The notes: generated from the letters alone by a model not told the origin. DNA of 64,000 nt from Lachnospiraceae bacterium (GCA_024696945.1 JAILGF010000213.1:1-64000), one strand, 5' to 3'; positions 36,485-45,623 are shown, numbered from the stretch's first letter. Numbers and translations are program-made.

Positions 36485-37234
36485 TTATGCCTCTGCATCC
36501 TCAGCATCAGCCTCAGCGCTCTCTGCCTCAGCATCGCTTGATACAGCGTCAACACCCTGATTTGCCTCGATAACGGCATCAGCCATCTTAGCTACGATAA
36601 GCTTTACGGCACGGATAGCGTCATCGTTTCCGGGGATAACATAGTCAAGTTCCTCGGGATCGCAGTTTGTATCAGCAATACCAACAAGCGGGATTCCAAG
36701 AGTATGTGCCTCATCAACACAGATCTTCTCCTTCTTGGGATCTACTACAAAGATACAATCGGGAATAGAAGGCATTTCCTTGATACCTGCAAGGTTCTTC
36801 TCAAGCTTTTCCCATTCCTTCTTTATCTGGATAACTTCCTTCTTAGGAAGAACATCAAATGTGCCGTCCTCAGACATCTTCTCGATAGCCTTAAGTCTTG
36901 CAATTCTTGTCTTGATAGTCTTGAAGTTGGTAAGCATACCACCGAGCCATCTCTCGTTTACATAGTACATACCGCAACGCTCTGCCTCTGACTTGATAGC
37001 ATCCTGAGCCTGCTTCTTTGTTCCAACGAAAAGTACCTTTCCGCCATTTGCTACGATATCCTTGATTGCATAGTAAGCTTCGTCAACCTTGCCAACTGAC
37101 TTCTGAAGGTCGATAATGTAGATACCGTTTCTTTCTGTGTAGATGTACTCAGCCATCTTAGGGTTCCAGCGTCTTGTCTGATGTCCGAAATGAACACCTG
37201 CCTCCAAGAGCTGCTTCATTGAGATTACACTCAT
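36485..37234 (-). CDS. rpsB: 30S ribosomal protein S2
   Basis: 249 residues from ATG 37234 (GGAGG eight bases upstream, beginning [20 protein letters not shown]). The frame is open for 53 more codons into the leader, but these are not family-like. The S2 signatures [20 protein letters not shown] and [12 protein letters not shown] are present. The acidic tail is rich in Ala, Glu and Asp. A structured leader of about 200 bases and a consensus promoter precede it. Confidence 0.96.
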   Translation of the reverse strand: MSVISMKQLLEAGVHFGHQTRRWNPKMAEYIYTERNGIYIIDLQKSVGKVDEAYYAIKDIVANGGKVLFVGTKKQAQDAIKSEAERCGMYYVNERWLGGMLTNFKTIKTRIARLKAIEKMSEDGTFDVLPKKEVIQIKKEWEKLEKNLAGIKEMPSIPDCIFVVDPKKEKICVDEAHTLGIPLVGIADTNCDPEELDYVIPGNDDAIRAVKLIVAKMADAVIEANQGVDAVSSDAEAESAEADAEDAEA

Positions 37235-37440
37235 GTCTTTTTCCTCCATTTGGTTAATTTTCGCCCATATCTGCGACAAATGTAGAAATTCCTCCGTATA
37301 AACTTCGGAATTTCTTTTATTGAACCGCGCCAAGCGTTGCGCGGACCAACTGCGCACTTTGCTTTGCAAAGTGTGCCTATTTGCACCAAGCATAGGGCTT
37401 TTATTTTGTTGTTTTGGTCATGCGGGCGCATAACCTATAA
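37235..37440 (-). ncRNA. structured 5' leader of rpsB-tsf
   Basis: The roughly 200-base leader contains three hairpins in transcript order: GCACACTTTGC / GCAAAGTGCGC, CCGCGC / GCGCGG, and GAAATTCC / GGAATTTC. S2 autoregulates its mRNA in several bacteria, so an S2-binding leader is a reasonable inference. No match to a named family was established. Confidence 0.5.
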
Positions 37441-37441
37441 G

Positions 37442-37470
37442 ACTATACCATAAATTTTTTAAACTTGCAA
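37442..37470 (-). promoter_or_regulatory. promoter of rpsB-tsf
   Basis: TTGCAA (37465-37470), 17-base spacer, TATAGT (37442-37447) on the minus strand. Confidence 0.8.
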
Positions 37471-37602
37471 GTACTTTTTTATAAATTAAAGAAGTGAAAA
37501 ATTAGTCAATAAGTCAAAAATTTTTTCGTCTTTGTAAACTTTTTGACTTCTCAAGCATTATAATATTGAAAGATCTTTCCAAACTTAAAAGAAGGAGAAT
37601 TT

Positions 37603-38112
37603 ATGGATAAAGCAAAAGTAGAATCAATCGCTGTGAAATATCTGGATTCCATATACCACATTGCTGTAAACTATTGTAAAAACGCAGAAGACGCAGCTGA
37701 TGCTGTTCAGAACGCTTTTTTGAAGCTTTTGACAGCGGATATGGTTTTTAACGATGACGAGCACATTCATCGTTGGCTTATCCGAGTTACAATAAATGAA
37801 TGCAAAAAAGTCTGGCGTTCGTTCTGGCACCGCAATATAGGTAGCCTTGAAGCGCTTTATGAAACAAACGAAAACGATCCGATATTACTGCAGGCCGACG
37901 ATGGTCAGGCAGAAGTAAAGCGGGAAATGGCGGAAGCAGTTTTACACATGCCACCAAAATACAGTACCGTTCTGCATCTACATTATTATGATGGTTATAC
38001 GGTTGATGAGATAGCAGATTTACTTGGGCTTACTCCTTCAAATGTTGCAGTACGTCTCCACCGGGGACGACAGAAATTAAAGGAAACTCTTAGGAAAGGG
38101 GATTATCTATGA
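37603..38112 (+). CDS. ECF-type RNA polymerase sigma factor
   Basis: 169 residues. Region 2 (AVNYCKNAEDAADAVQNAFLKLL, then WLIRVTINECKKVW) and region 4 (MPPKYSTVLHLHYYDGYTVDE, LLGLTPSNVAVRLHRGRQKL) are canonical. AAGGAG precedes the ATG, and a 12-base palindrome GAAAGATCTTTC (37568-37579) is just upstream. Its stop overlaps the start of the next gene by four bases (ATGA), the typical sigma/anti-sigma arrangement. Confidence 0.92.
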   Translation: MDKAKVESIAVKYLDSIYHIAVNYCKNAEDAADAVQNAFLKLLTADMVFNDDEHIHRWLIRVTINECKKVWRSFWHRNIGSLEALYETNENDPILLQADDGQAEVKREMAEAVLHMPPKYSTVLHLHYYDGYTVDEIADLLGLTPSNVAVRLHRGRQKLKETLRKGDYL

Positions 38113-39329
38113 ACATACAGATCATATATGAAGAAGATGATACCAAAATAGCTGAACTTTATTCATCCACATACATAAATCTCCATGCTCCGCAAGAGGT
38201 GTACAGGAGGGTGATAAATACGGATCAAAACACACAAAAGACAGTAAGAAAAGGTTGGCGGGTTCCGAAGGTAGCTTCAGTTGCAATAATAATACTATGT
38301 GTAGCAGCGCTTGGAGGTGGTGCCGTATGGGCAATGACGACATCGCCGCTAAAGGACTTTTTCTTCAAAAACAGCGACCGTGAATTTACAGAAGTATATC
38401 ATAAGGATGGGAAAGAATATTATTTTGGCAATTACAAGTTGGTTTACGAAGGTTCAATTTATAACAGTTCGACAGGGAAGGGAAAGCTTCATTTTACCAT
38501 ATGGGATAAAGATGGAAATCCAGTTGACCTAAAGGCTGAAAATGAGCATGATTTGAACAATTGCAACCCTTTGGGAGGAATCGTCGGCTCCGAAGCATTA
38601 TACCTTGTACTTTTCAGGTCTATATGGCCTGAACAGATTGCAGACATACATGGTGATAAGTGTTGGATTCTTACTACATATGTGCAAGGCTGGGGTATAG
38701 ATTTCGATGATAACAATGTATATTACGATTTTACATTTCACAAAAAAAATGGCGAAGACTATTTTTCAGAAAAGGATTTCAAATTCGTTTTACTAAATGA
38801 GGATGACGCAGAAAAACTTCGAAACGAGATTAAACAGCTTGATCTACAAAAAATCAAGGACGCCATAGAAGATTCCGGTGATATATTATCTCTAACTTCC
38901 AATGAAGAATCCATATGTCCGGAAATAGTTGATATTTTAAAAAAGTTCGAGGTATGTACAACTGGGAACGCAGACATTGAACCTCAGGTTATAAACATGG
39001 AAAACCTAAGACTTACAGTAGAAACGACAAGTTTAATGATAGAGTATAATGACGAATGCCAGATAGACAATTTTACATTTGTAAGGGAAGATGGTACAAG
39101 AGCTACTTTCCGTAAATTACAAAATCAGATTGTCCGTCCTAACGGTGATGTTGAGATTAAGACGGAATGGCATATCGAAAACGAAGAATCAAGAACTATG
39201 TTTTCCCAAGGAGGCGGATTCTCCAGTGTGAAATCGGAATACCAAAACACATTATATATTGATTTCAACTTTATTCTCGGAACTAACGAAAAAATAAAAA
39301 TTGAGATTAATGGGAAAACGTACGAATAA
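38109..39329 (+). CDS. membrane anti-sigma-like protein with large ectodomain
   Basis: 406 residues: a short cytoplasmic part (1-50), one TM (about 53-76, VASVAIIILCVAALGGGAVW), and a long beta-rich extracytoplasmic domain. It overlaps the ECF sigma gene by four bases, which is the main reason to call it an anti-sigma or sensor; no zinc anti-sigma motif (HxxxCxxC) is seen. The ectodomain resembles DUF4179-type tails in clostridia. The signal is unknown. Confidence 0.7.
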   Translation: MNIQIIYEEDDTKIAELYSSTYINLHAPQEVYRRVINTDQNTQKTVRKGWRVPKVASVAIIILCVAALGGGAVWAMTTSPLKDFFFKNSDREFTEVYHKDGKEYYFGNYKLVYEGSIYNSSTGKGKLHFTIWDKDGNPVDLKAENEHDLNNCNPLGGIVGSEALYLVLFRSIWPEQIADIHGDKCWILTTYVQGWGIDFDDNNVYYDFTFHKKNGEDYFSEKDFKFVLLNEDDAEKLRNEIKQLDLQKIKDAIEDSGDILSLTSNEESICPEIVDILKKFEVCTTGNADIEPQVINMENLRLTVETTSLMIEYNDECQIDNFTFVREDGTRATFRKLQNQIVRPNGDVEIKTEWHIENEESRTMFSQGGGFSSVKSEYQNTLYIDFNFILGTNEKIKIEINGKTYE

Positions 39330-39368
39330 ACAAAGTCTACATCTCTAATAAGTGCAATCAGCGGTGTA

Positions 39369-39422
39369 AATCAGTGGGACGGTTCTGTGATTGAAATCAA
39401 TTACAGAACCATCCCACTGATT
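39369..39422. repeat. GGGACGGTTCTGTGATT hairpin
   Basis: A 25-base arm beginning AATCAGTGGGACGG faces its near-perfect complement (two mismatches) with a four-base centre. It lies between converging genes and can terminate both. It shares GGGACGGTTCTGTGATTG with 49628-49657 and GGGACGGTTCT with 51729-51759. Confidence 0.75.
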
Positions 39423-39428
39423 GTTTAT

Positions 39429-39842
39429 TTAATAGTTATTATAATGCTCATATTCTACGTACCTAACTAATTGATTTTTATATAACAAGTATAACTCACC
39501 GTTTATATGTGCGTATTCGTAACCAACTATTCCCTCAAAATTTGTTTGATTATTCTCTCTTGGATAGGAGTTATATTCAGATGTAACCGTCTCAATATGA
39601 CCTTCTGCTACAAATGAAATCCGATTATTTTTAATATCAATAATACCATATTCAGAAATACTGTCCTGAATATACAAATGCCCATCAACTCTTATCATTA
39701 CCGGATATGTATTAGATATCTTTTCTGAAAATGAAAAGTTTTCTACCCAAATCACGCTCCCGATGACAAGTATCATAAATACTCCACACAATAAGGCTAT
39801 ACTTATTCTTTTCTTATTCATGTCAGCTTTAATAATACTCAT
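39429..39842 (-). CDS. small membrane-anchored protein
   Basis: 137 residues from ATG 39842, which has GGGGG nine bases upstream. One TM (about 13-30, ISIALLCGVFMILVIGSVIW), then an exported domain with TYPVMIRVDGHLYIQDS and ISFVAEGHIETV. Its YPVMIRVDGHLY core resembles YPSVMVEGHAYEW in the 46.3-46.7 kb protein, so the two are probably distant paralogues bracketing the ABC/secreted-protein cluster. Function unknown. Confidence 0.6.
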   Translation of the reverse strand: MSIIKADMNKKRISIALLCGVFMILVIGSVIWVENFSFSEKISNTYPVMIRVDGHLYIQDSISEYGIIDIKNNRISFVAEGHIETVTSEYNSYPRENNQTNFEGIVGYEYAHINGELYLLYKNQLVRYVEYEHYNNY

Positions 39843-39883
39843 CAAATAAAACCCCCAATGACATAAAAACAACTATAGAGTCT

Positions 39884-40084
39884 TCAGGTATAATTTCTAT
39901 ACCAACAGGTATAACCTAAATATGTGAAATCAGTGCTTGAAGCAGATACTGAAACAGTTACATAATTAGTACAGTTAGGATCCATTATTCTATAATAATA
40001 GTGAACTGTATTTCCCGTCTGAGTAGCTAAACTATATCCACATATAACCACATCATGGAAAATTGATTCAGCAGAATTCGTCAA
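39884..40084 (-). pseudogene. small secreted-type protein fragment
   Basis: An open stretch of 66 codons from TTG 40084 ends CWYRNYT and is rich in Ser, Thr, Tyr with two Cys, like an exported beta protein. The frame continues upstream without an ATG to a stop near 40190; beyond that the same frame has a hydrophobic peptide (NWFFFFAVLKG). One in-frame stop thus seems to separate a signal-like start from the body. Decay or a TTG-started gene without signal are both possible. Confidence 0.35.
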
Positions 40085-40294
40085 TGTTGCTATAACAGGT
40101 TTATTTATATCAATATATCTTAATATCTTTTTCGTTTTCCCTCTGCGATAAAGGCTTTTTATAGCAGTTTCACAGAGATATTGGCTTTATTTGTGCGAAA
40201 TTTCTTTACCTTTCAGAACCGCAAAAAAGAAGAACCAATTTGCCCAATTTTTCAAATTCTTCAGTTCTAAAACTCAATATGCGGAAACCATTCT

Positions 40295-40963
40295 TTACAA
40301 GGGAACCATTTTACTCTTTTCATATTTTACAAATATCCTGCTACCCGCTACAATCAATATAAAAGATACAATTATCGCATATACAAGTTTGTAAAGTATA
40401 TCCCCCATATTCAAACTTCTTTTCATTACTATAGTAACTGTAATATACGCTTCAAGTTTTGGAACAATTCCCCAGATATTGACAAATGCTATAGCCAAAA
40501 CCATTGCCAAGGCCCACAGGACGCTATTGAGCCTAACCACGAGAAAGAAACCAAAACTCCCGTAAAAAAACGCCTGCCCCGAAACAAGCGCACACATGGC
40601 AAACATGGTAGAATCATTGCAAACCCCACTTACATATAATATCGAGATATCCAGGAAAACCAATACTAAAAAGCATGAGACAAAAATCAAGGTTCGTCCC
40701 ATCCCTATATAGCGCCTAGAAAAAGGATATGAGAGAAACGCTTCACCACCGTCCTCGTCAGTATAAGAATAAAAGGACATTACAACCCACCATGCGGCAA
40801 GCGGTCCAACAAAATGTTGGTGCATATCCATGATCCCCAATGTCACAGATTCGTCATTTATCATAATCGTGTATGATATAAGTAACAAAAGCATAACCGG
40901 CGTTAGAAAGAACCCATATCCCATTTCCTTCACATCATAAATTAATAGTTTTAAATGCTTCAT
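40295..40963 (-). CDS. ABC-2 type membrane protein
   Basis: 222 residues from ATG 40963. Six hydrophobic segments (for example FFLTPVMLLLLISYTIM and TLIFVSCFLVLVFLDISILY). SFYSYTDEDGGEAFLSYPF is a loop typical of small ABC-2 permeases in lachnospiral export clusters. Its start lies 29 bases inside the ATPase gene, so translation is coupled. It probably pairs with the 295-residue ATPase and the 703-residue protein. Confidence 0.8.
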   Translation of the reverse strand: MKHLKLLIYDVKEMGYGFFLTPVMLLLLISYTIMINDESVTLGIMDMHQHFVGPLAAWWVVMSFYSYTDEDGGEAFLSYPFSRRYIGMGRTLIFVSCFLVLVFLDISILYVSGVCNDSTMFAMCALVSGQAFFYGSFGFFLVVRLNSVLWALAMVLAIAFVNIWGIVPKLEAYITVTIVMKRSLNMGDILYKLVYAIIVSFILIVAGSRIFVKYEKSKMVPL

Positions 40964-41822
40964 GCCTTTCACCCTCATCTATAAGCCACATATAACTTTC
41001 CTCCAAAGACGGCGCTACACATATTGCCTCCTCACAAGGAGATTTTTCACTCAAAATTCTGATTTTCTCAATTCCATCTTCCTTCTTCTTTTGAGTAACA
41101 ATCCAAGAATGATTGATTGATTTATCAGAGTCATTCAAAAAACAAAGCTCCCATACCCTTCCCTTAGCGGCATCCCTTACATAATCAATTTCCCCAGATG
41201 TAATCACACGCCCCTTATGAAGAATCATAACTGTATCGCAGGTCAATTCCACATCTTCAACAATATGTGTCGAAAGCAGAACTATACATTGCTTCCCCAA
41301 TTCCCTAATCATTGTCCTAAAAAGAATTCTTTCTTCGGGATCCAAACCTGCAGTAGGCTCATCCAACAAAACAATTTTAGGTTTTCCTATAAGAGCCTGC
41401 GCTATACCCAGTCTTCTTACCATACCCCCCGAAAGAGTTCCGACCTTCTTTTCGCATTTATCCTTAAGATTTACGGCTTCAAGGACTCTATCCACCTCCT
41501 GAGCAAGATTCTCATTCACACCCTTAAGTATGCCTATATGCTCCAACGCTTCCCTAACTTTTATCTGCCTATACATAGAAAATCGTTGTGGAAGGTATCC
41601 CAGCATATACCTGGCCTTAATCTTATCCGTCCATAAAGTCCCATCAAAACTTAAATTTCCTGAATCAGGCTCCATAATTGTCGCTATTATTCTTAATAAA
41701 GTAGTCTTACCCGCCCCGTTTTCGCCTAAAAGGCCATGAACGCCATTCCCCCACATTGCATCAATTTCCGCAAGAGCCTTTACCTTCCCAAAGCTCTTGT
41801 TAACCCCATCTATCTTAAGCAT
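40935..41822 (-). CDS. ABC transporter ATP-binding protein
   Basis: 295 residues. Walker A GENGAGKTTLL, Q-loop LGYLPQRFSMY, signature LSGGMVRRLGIAQAL, Walker B KIVLLDEPTAGLDP, H-loop LLSTHIVED. It is of the ABC-2 exporter type (BcrA/YhcH-like) with a variable C-terminus. GGAGG is 7 bases before the ATG, and the start follows the large membrane-protein stop by two bases. Confidence 0.93.
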   Translation of the reverse strand: MLKIDGVNKSFGKVKALAEIDAMWGNGVHGLLGENGAGKTTLLRIIATIMEPDSGNLSFDGTLWTDKIKARYMLGYLPQRFSMYRQIKVREALEHIGILKGVNENLAQEVDRVLEAVNLKDKCEKKVGTLSGGMVRRLGIAQALIGKPKIVLLDEPTAGLDPEERILFRTMIRELGKQCIVLLSTHIVEDVELTCDTVMILHKGRVITSGEIDYVRDAAKGRVWELCFLNDSDKSINHSWIVTQKKKEDGIEKIRILSEKSPCEEAICVAPSLEESYMWLIDEGERHEAFKTINL

Positions 41823-41824
41823 CT

Positions 41825-43936
41825 TTATTCCTCCGTGTATTTGTCTATAAGCTCACACACTGTCGTATAGTCCGCCCGTCCTTCATCCAATAATGCAAGA
41901 TATTCCTTAAAAAATTCAACCTGTCGCTTATTCTCAATGTCATCGATAACCAGCCCCATTTTTCGACACAATTCCGCATCATCAGGTCGCCCAAAGAATG
42001 AGCCAAGCATTCCTTCAAGCCAGGTCAGCATTTTTTTGCCTTCACCCATATCTTCCGTAATCAATCCCCTATTCTCAAGACTTGTAGTATAGGCGTACCT
42101 AAAAATATCAACATATATCTCCTCATTGCACCCCCACCCATCAGTCCGCAAGGTGGCGGCTACAGCCTCATCGAAACCAATAAAATCCATAGCCTCCCCA
42201 TCATTATTAAAAGAAAGGTTCATGAGAACATGATCATCAAGGAGATATATGCCGCCCGGTGCATGGTTATATAACAGGCTTTGAAATATGAACACTTTAT
42301 TCGATATCTGTTTTTCTCCCTTCTCCAATAATTCTCCCGAAATAATTGGAATAAGCTCCGAAAATCTGTTTAGCAACTGTACTACATGCTCTGGGTCTGA
42401 AGGACAAACAGAAGGGTATACAATATCATATCCGTCCCTGTACGCTTCCTCAAACCATCCACAGGCCATAGTCACTCCAGAGGTTACTCCGACCCATTTG
42501 TTATGCCCACTCCCATACAGACTGCAAAAAACATCATGACCACCCTCATAGCAAACAGAAACAGGTACAGCCTTCTTATCTTTGGGGTATCTGAACAGTT
42601 CACCCTGATTCATCTCATCGATCATTGCCTTTCCGACATATTCTACAGGAACCCATGGCATAAGCCCTGGAAGAACCCATTTGTTTGTATCCTTGTAAAG
42701 GTTTACTGGTGGTATTCCTTTATATTCTACCACTAATTCAAGCATAGTCCCTTCCTCTCCCGTACTTGGGATAATCATGGTGTCCCCATCCTGCCTAAAT
42801 CCAGATTTTGTACCATTAACCACACAAGAATTAACCGAGAAATCGTGCCAAAGCGTAAGAGCTATATTACTACATTTCTCCACAATCATGACTTCTATTT
42901 TTACTTTTATATTCATACTTAGGCCGTCCAAAACGGTTATGTCATAGCCCTGTATTTCATATGGAACATGTATTCGGCCGCCAACTCCACGATATCCCTC
43001 TCCAAGCTCATCTATGGAAAGATTCCTATACATTCCATAATAATTGTATAGCTCGGAAGTCCTGTATTTCTCTTTTTGGATGCGAAGAATCTTTAAGGAT
43101 CCGTATATCCCAACAGTATACAAGAAAATTGCGAGTATTAATAAAGATGCCCTTTTAACCCCGTTCCCAATTTTCTCCTTTTTCAATAGGATAAACAGCA
43201 CCATAATACACACCGCAACCAACTGCCCCAGCCTTGCCAGCCAGAGAATGCCATTTAGTTCATACCCATAGGATTCGTAAAATGGAGCATTAGGATCTAG
43301 TTGTCCTACATCAAAAATTACATATAAATCGTATAGAGACCCATTTCGCGAAAGCAAAAACACCCCTACACCCATAGGAATAAGCGGACCAAGCACTAAA
43401 GATACCAAAAGCGTCACGGGATATACTATTTTTGTCCTTACATTTATGCCCAATATCCAGCCTATCACTCCTGAAATCAGGAAGGGAAGTATCCAGTATA
43501 AGAAAACATACGAAAAAGATGCCATCCAGTATATCCGTGGCGCTCTCTGTAAAAAAAAGACCATTACAACGGTGATGACGGAAGAAAAAAATAAAACCAT
43601 TCCCGTCCCCAGCAAAAGTACAATCTTTGCCACCGCCTTACATGAAATACCATGTGGCAGGCTCTCAATTACCTCCTCACACCACTCCCGCCTTTCCATA
43701 GAAGCATGAAGCACGCCGATTGTCATTCCGCACACGATAAGAATCTGCGTCAACCAGCCCGACCCTCTAAAGGCAGTTCCGATTTCATGGTTACCAAATA
43801 CTGAAATACAAAAATACAAAAGCGTTGCAAACCATAGAAGCAGGAACACTTTCGTGCTCCTACTTCTGATAAACAGCTTTGTTTCAATTATAATACTGTC
43901 TTGTATGCGCCTAAACTTCTTTCGTCTTTCCTTCAT
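41825..43936 (-). CDS. ABC-2 membrane protein with large extracytoplasmic domain
   Basis: 703 residues from ATG 43936 (GGG upstream; a TTG one codon earlier is also open). Residues 1-285 hold about seven TM helices (KVFLLLWFATLLYFCISVFG, then IVYPVTLLVSLVLGPLIPMG). The remainder is a soluble ectodomain with DYEGxP-like strands (VVEYKGIPPVNLYKD, LPGLMPWVPVEYVG) recalling the N-terminal part of M1 aminopeptidases fused to ABC permeases. No HExxH zinc motif is present, so peptidase activity is unlikely. Likely role: export or defence at the membrane with the downstream ATPase. Confidence 0.75.
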   Translation of the reverse strand: MKERRKKFRRIQDSIIIETKLFIRSRSTKVFLLLWFATLLYFCISVFGNHEIGTAFRGSGWLTQILIVCGMTIGVLHASMERREWCEEVIESLPHGISCKAVAKIVLLLGTGMVLFFSSVITVVMVFFLQRAPRIYWMASFSYVFLYWILPFLISGVIGWILGINVRTKIVYPVTLLVSLVLGPLIPMGVGVFLLSRNGSLYDLYVIFDVGQLDPNAPFYESYGYELNGILWLARLGQLVAVCIMVLFILLKKEKIGNGVKRASLLILAIFLYTVGIYGSLKILRIQKEKYRTSELYNYYGMYRNLSIDELGEGYRGVGGRIHVPYEIQGYDITVLDGLSMNIKVKIEVMIVEKCSNIALTLWHDFSVNSCVVNGTKSGFRQDGDTMIIPSTGEEGTMLELVVEYKGIPPVNLYKDTNKWVLPGLMPWVPVEYVGKAMIDEMNQGELFRYPKDKKAVPVSVCYEGGHDVFCSLYGSGHNKWVGVTSGVTMACGWFEEAYRDGYDIVYPSVCPSDPEHVVQLLNRFSELIPIISGELLEKGEKQISNKVFIFQSLLYNHAPGGIYLLDDHVLMNLSFNNDGEAMDFIGFDEAVAATLRTDGWGCNEEIYVDIFRYAYTTSLENRGLITEDMGEGKKMLTWLEGMLGSFFGRPDDAELCRKMGLVIDDIENKRQVEFFKEYLALLDEGRADYTTVCELIDKYTEE

Positions 43937-43957
43937 CAAATTTTCCCTTATAGTATA

Positions 43958-44362
43958 TTATTGTCCCAACTGTCCAGCACCATAGCAGTATTGCCCTCCA
44001 AGTCCTTCCGGATTCAGAACAATGTATAAATCCTTTGAGGTTCCTACATTATAACCTGCTGTTATAACATACCATGACTGAGTACTCATATTGCCAGTAC
44101 CGGGAGATAGTAAAACGCTATATATGCAAGGATCCACTCCAGAAACATCTTGATAGACCTCATAATACAGATTGTTTGTGGATGCCTGGTCATTAATTCC
44201 AACCATTCCGACACTCCCACTAAAGGTTTTATTTTCACTTTGAGCAGATGTCTGATTTACAAAAATAATTGAATGAATGCTATCTGCCGAAACACTTACC
44301 GCTGTACAAAACGCTAACATCAAAGCAAAAAACACGCTTAATCTTTTTATGTTTTTTCTCAT
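43958..44362 (-). CDS. small secreted protein of unknown function
   Basis: 134 residues with a clear Sec signal (about 1-26, LSVFFALMLAFCTAVSVSA, cleavage near VSA-D). The mature part is 105-110 residues, Gly/Ser/Tyr-rich, with two Cys and a Gly-rich end (GLGGQYCYGAGQLGQ). GGAGG is upstream of the ATG. It sits between the other secreted protein and the ABC genes; a bacteriocin-like or surface-peptide role is possible but unproven. Confidence 0.65.
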   Translation of the reverse strand: MRKNIKRLSVFFALMLAFCTAVSVSADSIHSIIFVNQTSAQSENKTFSGSVGMVGINDQASTNNLYYEVYQDVSGVDPCIYSVLLSPGTGNMSTQSWYVITAGYNVGTSKDLYIVLNPEGLGGQYCYGAGQLGQ

Positions 44363-44384
44363 TTTTATTTTCCTCCATTCTATT

Positions 44385-44428
44385 TTTATAAAAAGGTGTG
44401 CGCTATCTTTTTTACACCATTAATAATA
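44385..44428 (-). terminator. weak intercistronic hairpin
   Basis: GGTGT pairs with ACACC around an A-rich loop, then TTTTTAT on the minus strand, between the two secreted-protein genes. It is a short stem, so only partial termination is expected. Confidence 0.35.
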
Positions 44429-44429
44429 T

Positions 44430-44864
44430 CTAACACCCTGCTGTATTTCCGTCCACATTAAAGGATTCAGTTCCTCCTGTGCCGGACGCAGTTACCGACA
44501 TCCATACCCTATACGCACCGGATGTTACACTGGTAGAATCTGAATTGCTCTGGTTTTGACCACCGTTATGTGACCAAGAAGTATAAGACTGCCAAGAACC
44601 GGCAACAAATTTTTCAAGATAAACCGTTACGCTTGTTGATGTAGTACCACTATATCCGTATACTTCCGAAGATACTGTTGCAATTCCAGAAGAAATTGAA
44701 GCATAACACCTTGCACTGCTTACATTTTCAAATGGGTCCTCATTTTCTTCCTCTATGGGTTCATCTAATTCATCTGCACTTAGCTTAATATCAGGATTCA
44801 TTCCCAGGGAAACAAACAAAATTGACAAAATGCAAACACAAATAATTAAAAAATATTTCTTCAT
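44430..44864 (-). CDS. small secreted DUF6147-like protein
   Basis: 144 residues: signal segment (about 1-22, YFLIICVCILSILFVSLG), an acidic spacer (EEENEDPF), then a Ser/Thr/Tyr-rich beta domain (ARCYASISSGIATVSSEVYG, TVYLEKFVAGSWQSYTSW) ending in a C-terminal Cys (DGNTAGC). The two Cys could form a disulfide. The pattern resembles DUF6147 proteins of Firmicutes; this was not checked by search. AAGGG is five bases before the ATG. It is 27 bases after the anti-sigma-like gene. Confidence 0.65.
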   Translation of the reverse strand: MKKYFLIICVCILSILFVSLGMNPDIKLSADELDEPIEEENEDPFENVSSARCYASISSGIATVSSEVYGYSGTTSTSVTVYLEKFVAGSWQSYTSWSHNGGQNQSNSDSTSVTSGAYRVWMSVTASGTGGTESFNVDGNTAGC

Positions 44865-44891
44865 TCTAACCCTTCTTTCTCTTTTATTCTC

Positions 44892-45623
44892 TCAGCCATT
44901 AATCATTTTAGCTAAATCATCTTTGCAAATATTATAGGCAATCAAACTATAAATATATGTACCATCCGTAACAATCAGATAGTTGGCATGATTTGTTTCT
45001 ACAAACTCGCCCGTGTATATTCCAAAAGACACTTTCTCAGGTTTACTATTTTCTGTACTATAATTAGGTCTGGCTTTTGGTAAATATTGCTGGTATATAA
45101 TAGTATTCTCTGACTCTTCCGAACTATACACAATACTATACCCCCCCTCAAACTTAAATTCAGATTCGATATAATACCCATCAGGTATCCATGCAGGTTT
45201 ATAGTAATCCTCAATTTTAGAAAGATTTAAACCTGTCGTGTCATTGTATTCTAAATCAACTTCCGAATGGTCGCCCATATCCTTAATCTGTATGCTCTGA
45301 ATATTCTTCTGTACCGCTGCGTATGCAATTCCACCAATTAGGACGGTCGAAAAACATATAACAAATATCACGCATGCTACTTTGCTGATACACAGACGAC
45401 CTATCCTTATCACCTTCTTTTCCCTTTGTTTTATCATCTCCTTACACTTTTCCAGAAAACCGTTTTCTTTCATTTCCTTTAGCATTTCATCAACCAGTTT
45501 TTCTTCTTCCGCCGTAAGCTTTGGCTTTCCAAAATAAAGGTCTATAGCCTCCTTGAAGCTGTACTCTTCTTCATCCATCTCTACCCCACCCCGAACATCA
45601 GTTCGTTTTTCACTTCTGCTCAT
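44892..45623 (-). CDS. membrane anti-sigma-like protein with DUF4367-type domain
   Basis: 243 residues: an acidic cytoplasmic part (1-75), one TM (about 80-103, VACVIFVICFSTVLIGGIAYA) and an extracytoplasmic DUF4367-like domain (YYKPAWIPDGYYIESEF, GEFVETNHANYLIV). AAGGAGG lies inside the end of the sigma gene, with a 14-base overlap between the two, so they are translationally coupled. It probably holds the sigma factor until an envelope signal arrives. No zinc-binding anti-sigma motif is seen. Confidence 0.75.
   Translation of the reverse strand: MSRSEKRTDVRGGVEMDEEEYSFKEAIDLYFGKPKLTAEEEKLVDEMLKEMKENGFLEKCKEMIKQREKKVIRIGRLCISKVACVIFVICFSTVLIGGIAYAAVQKNIQSIQIKDMGDHSEVDLEYNDTTGLNLSKIEDYYKPAWIPDGYYIESEFKFEGGYSIVYSSEESENTIIYQQYLPKARPNYSTENSKPEKVSFGIYTGEFVETNHANYLIVTDGTYIYSLIAYNICKDDLAKMING

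Noticed and set aside
39884..44864. Lactococcin 972-type bacteriocin and immunity transporter
   Set aside because: The layout is similar (small secreted protein, large membrane protein, ATPase), but I see no lactococcin 972 motifs in the secreted proteins and the large protein is not clearly of that family.
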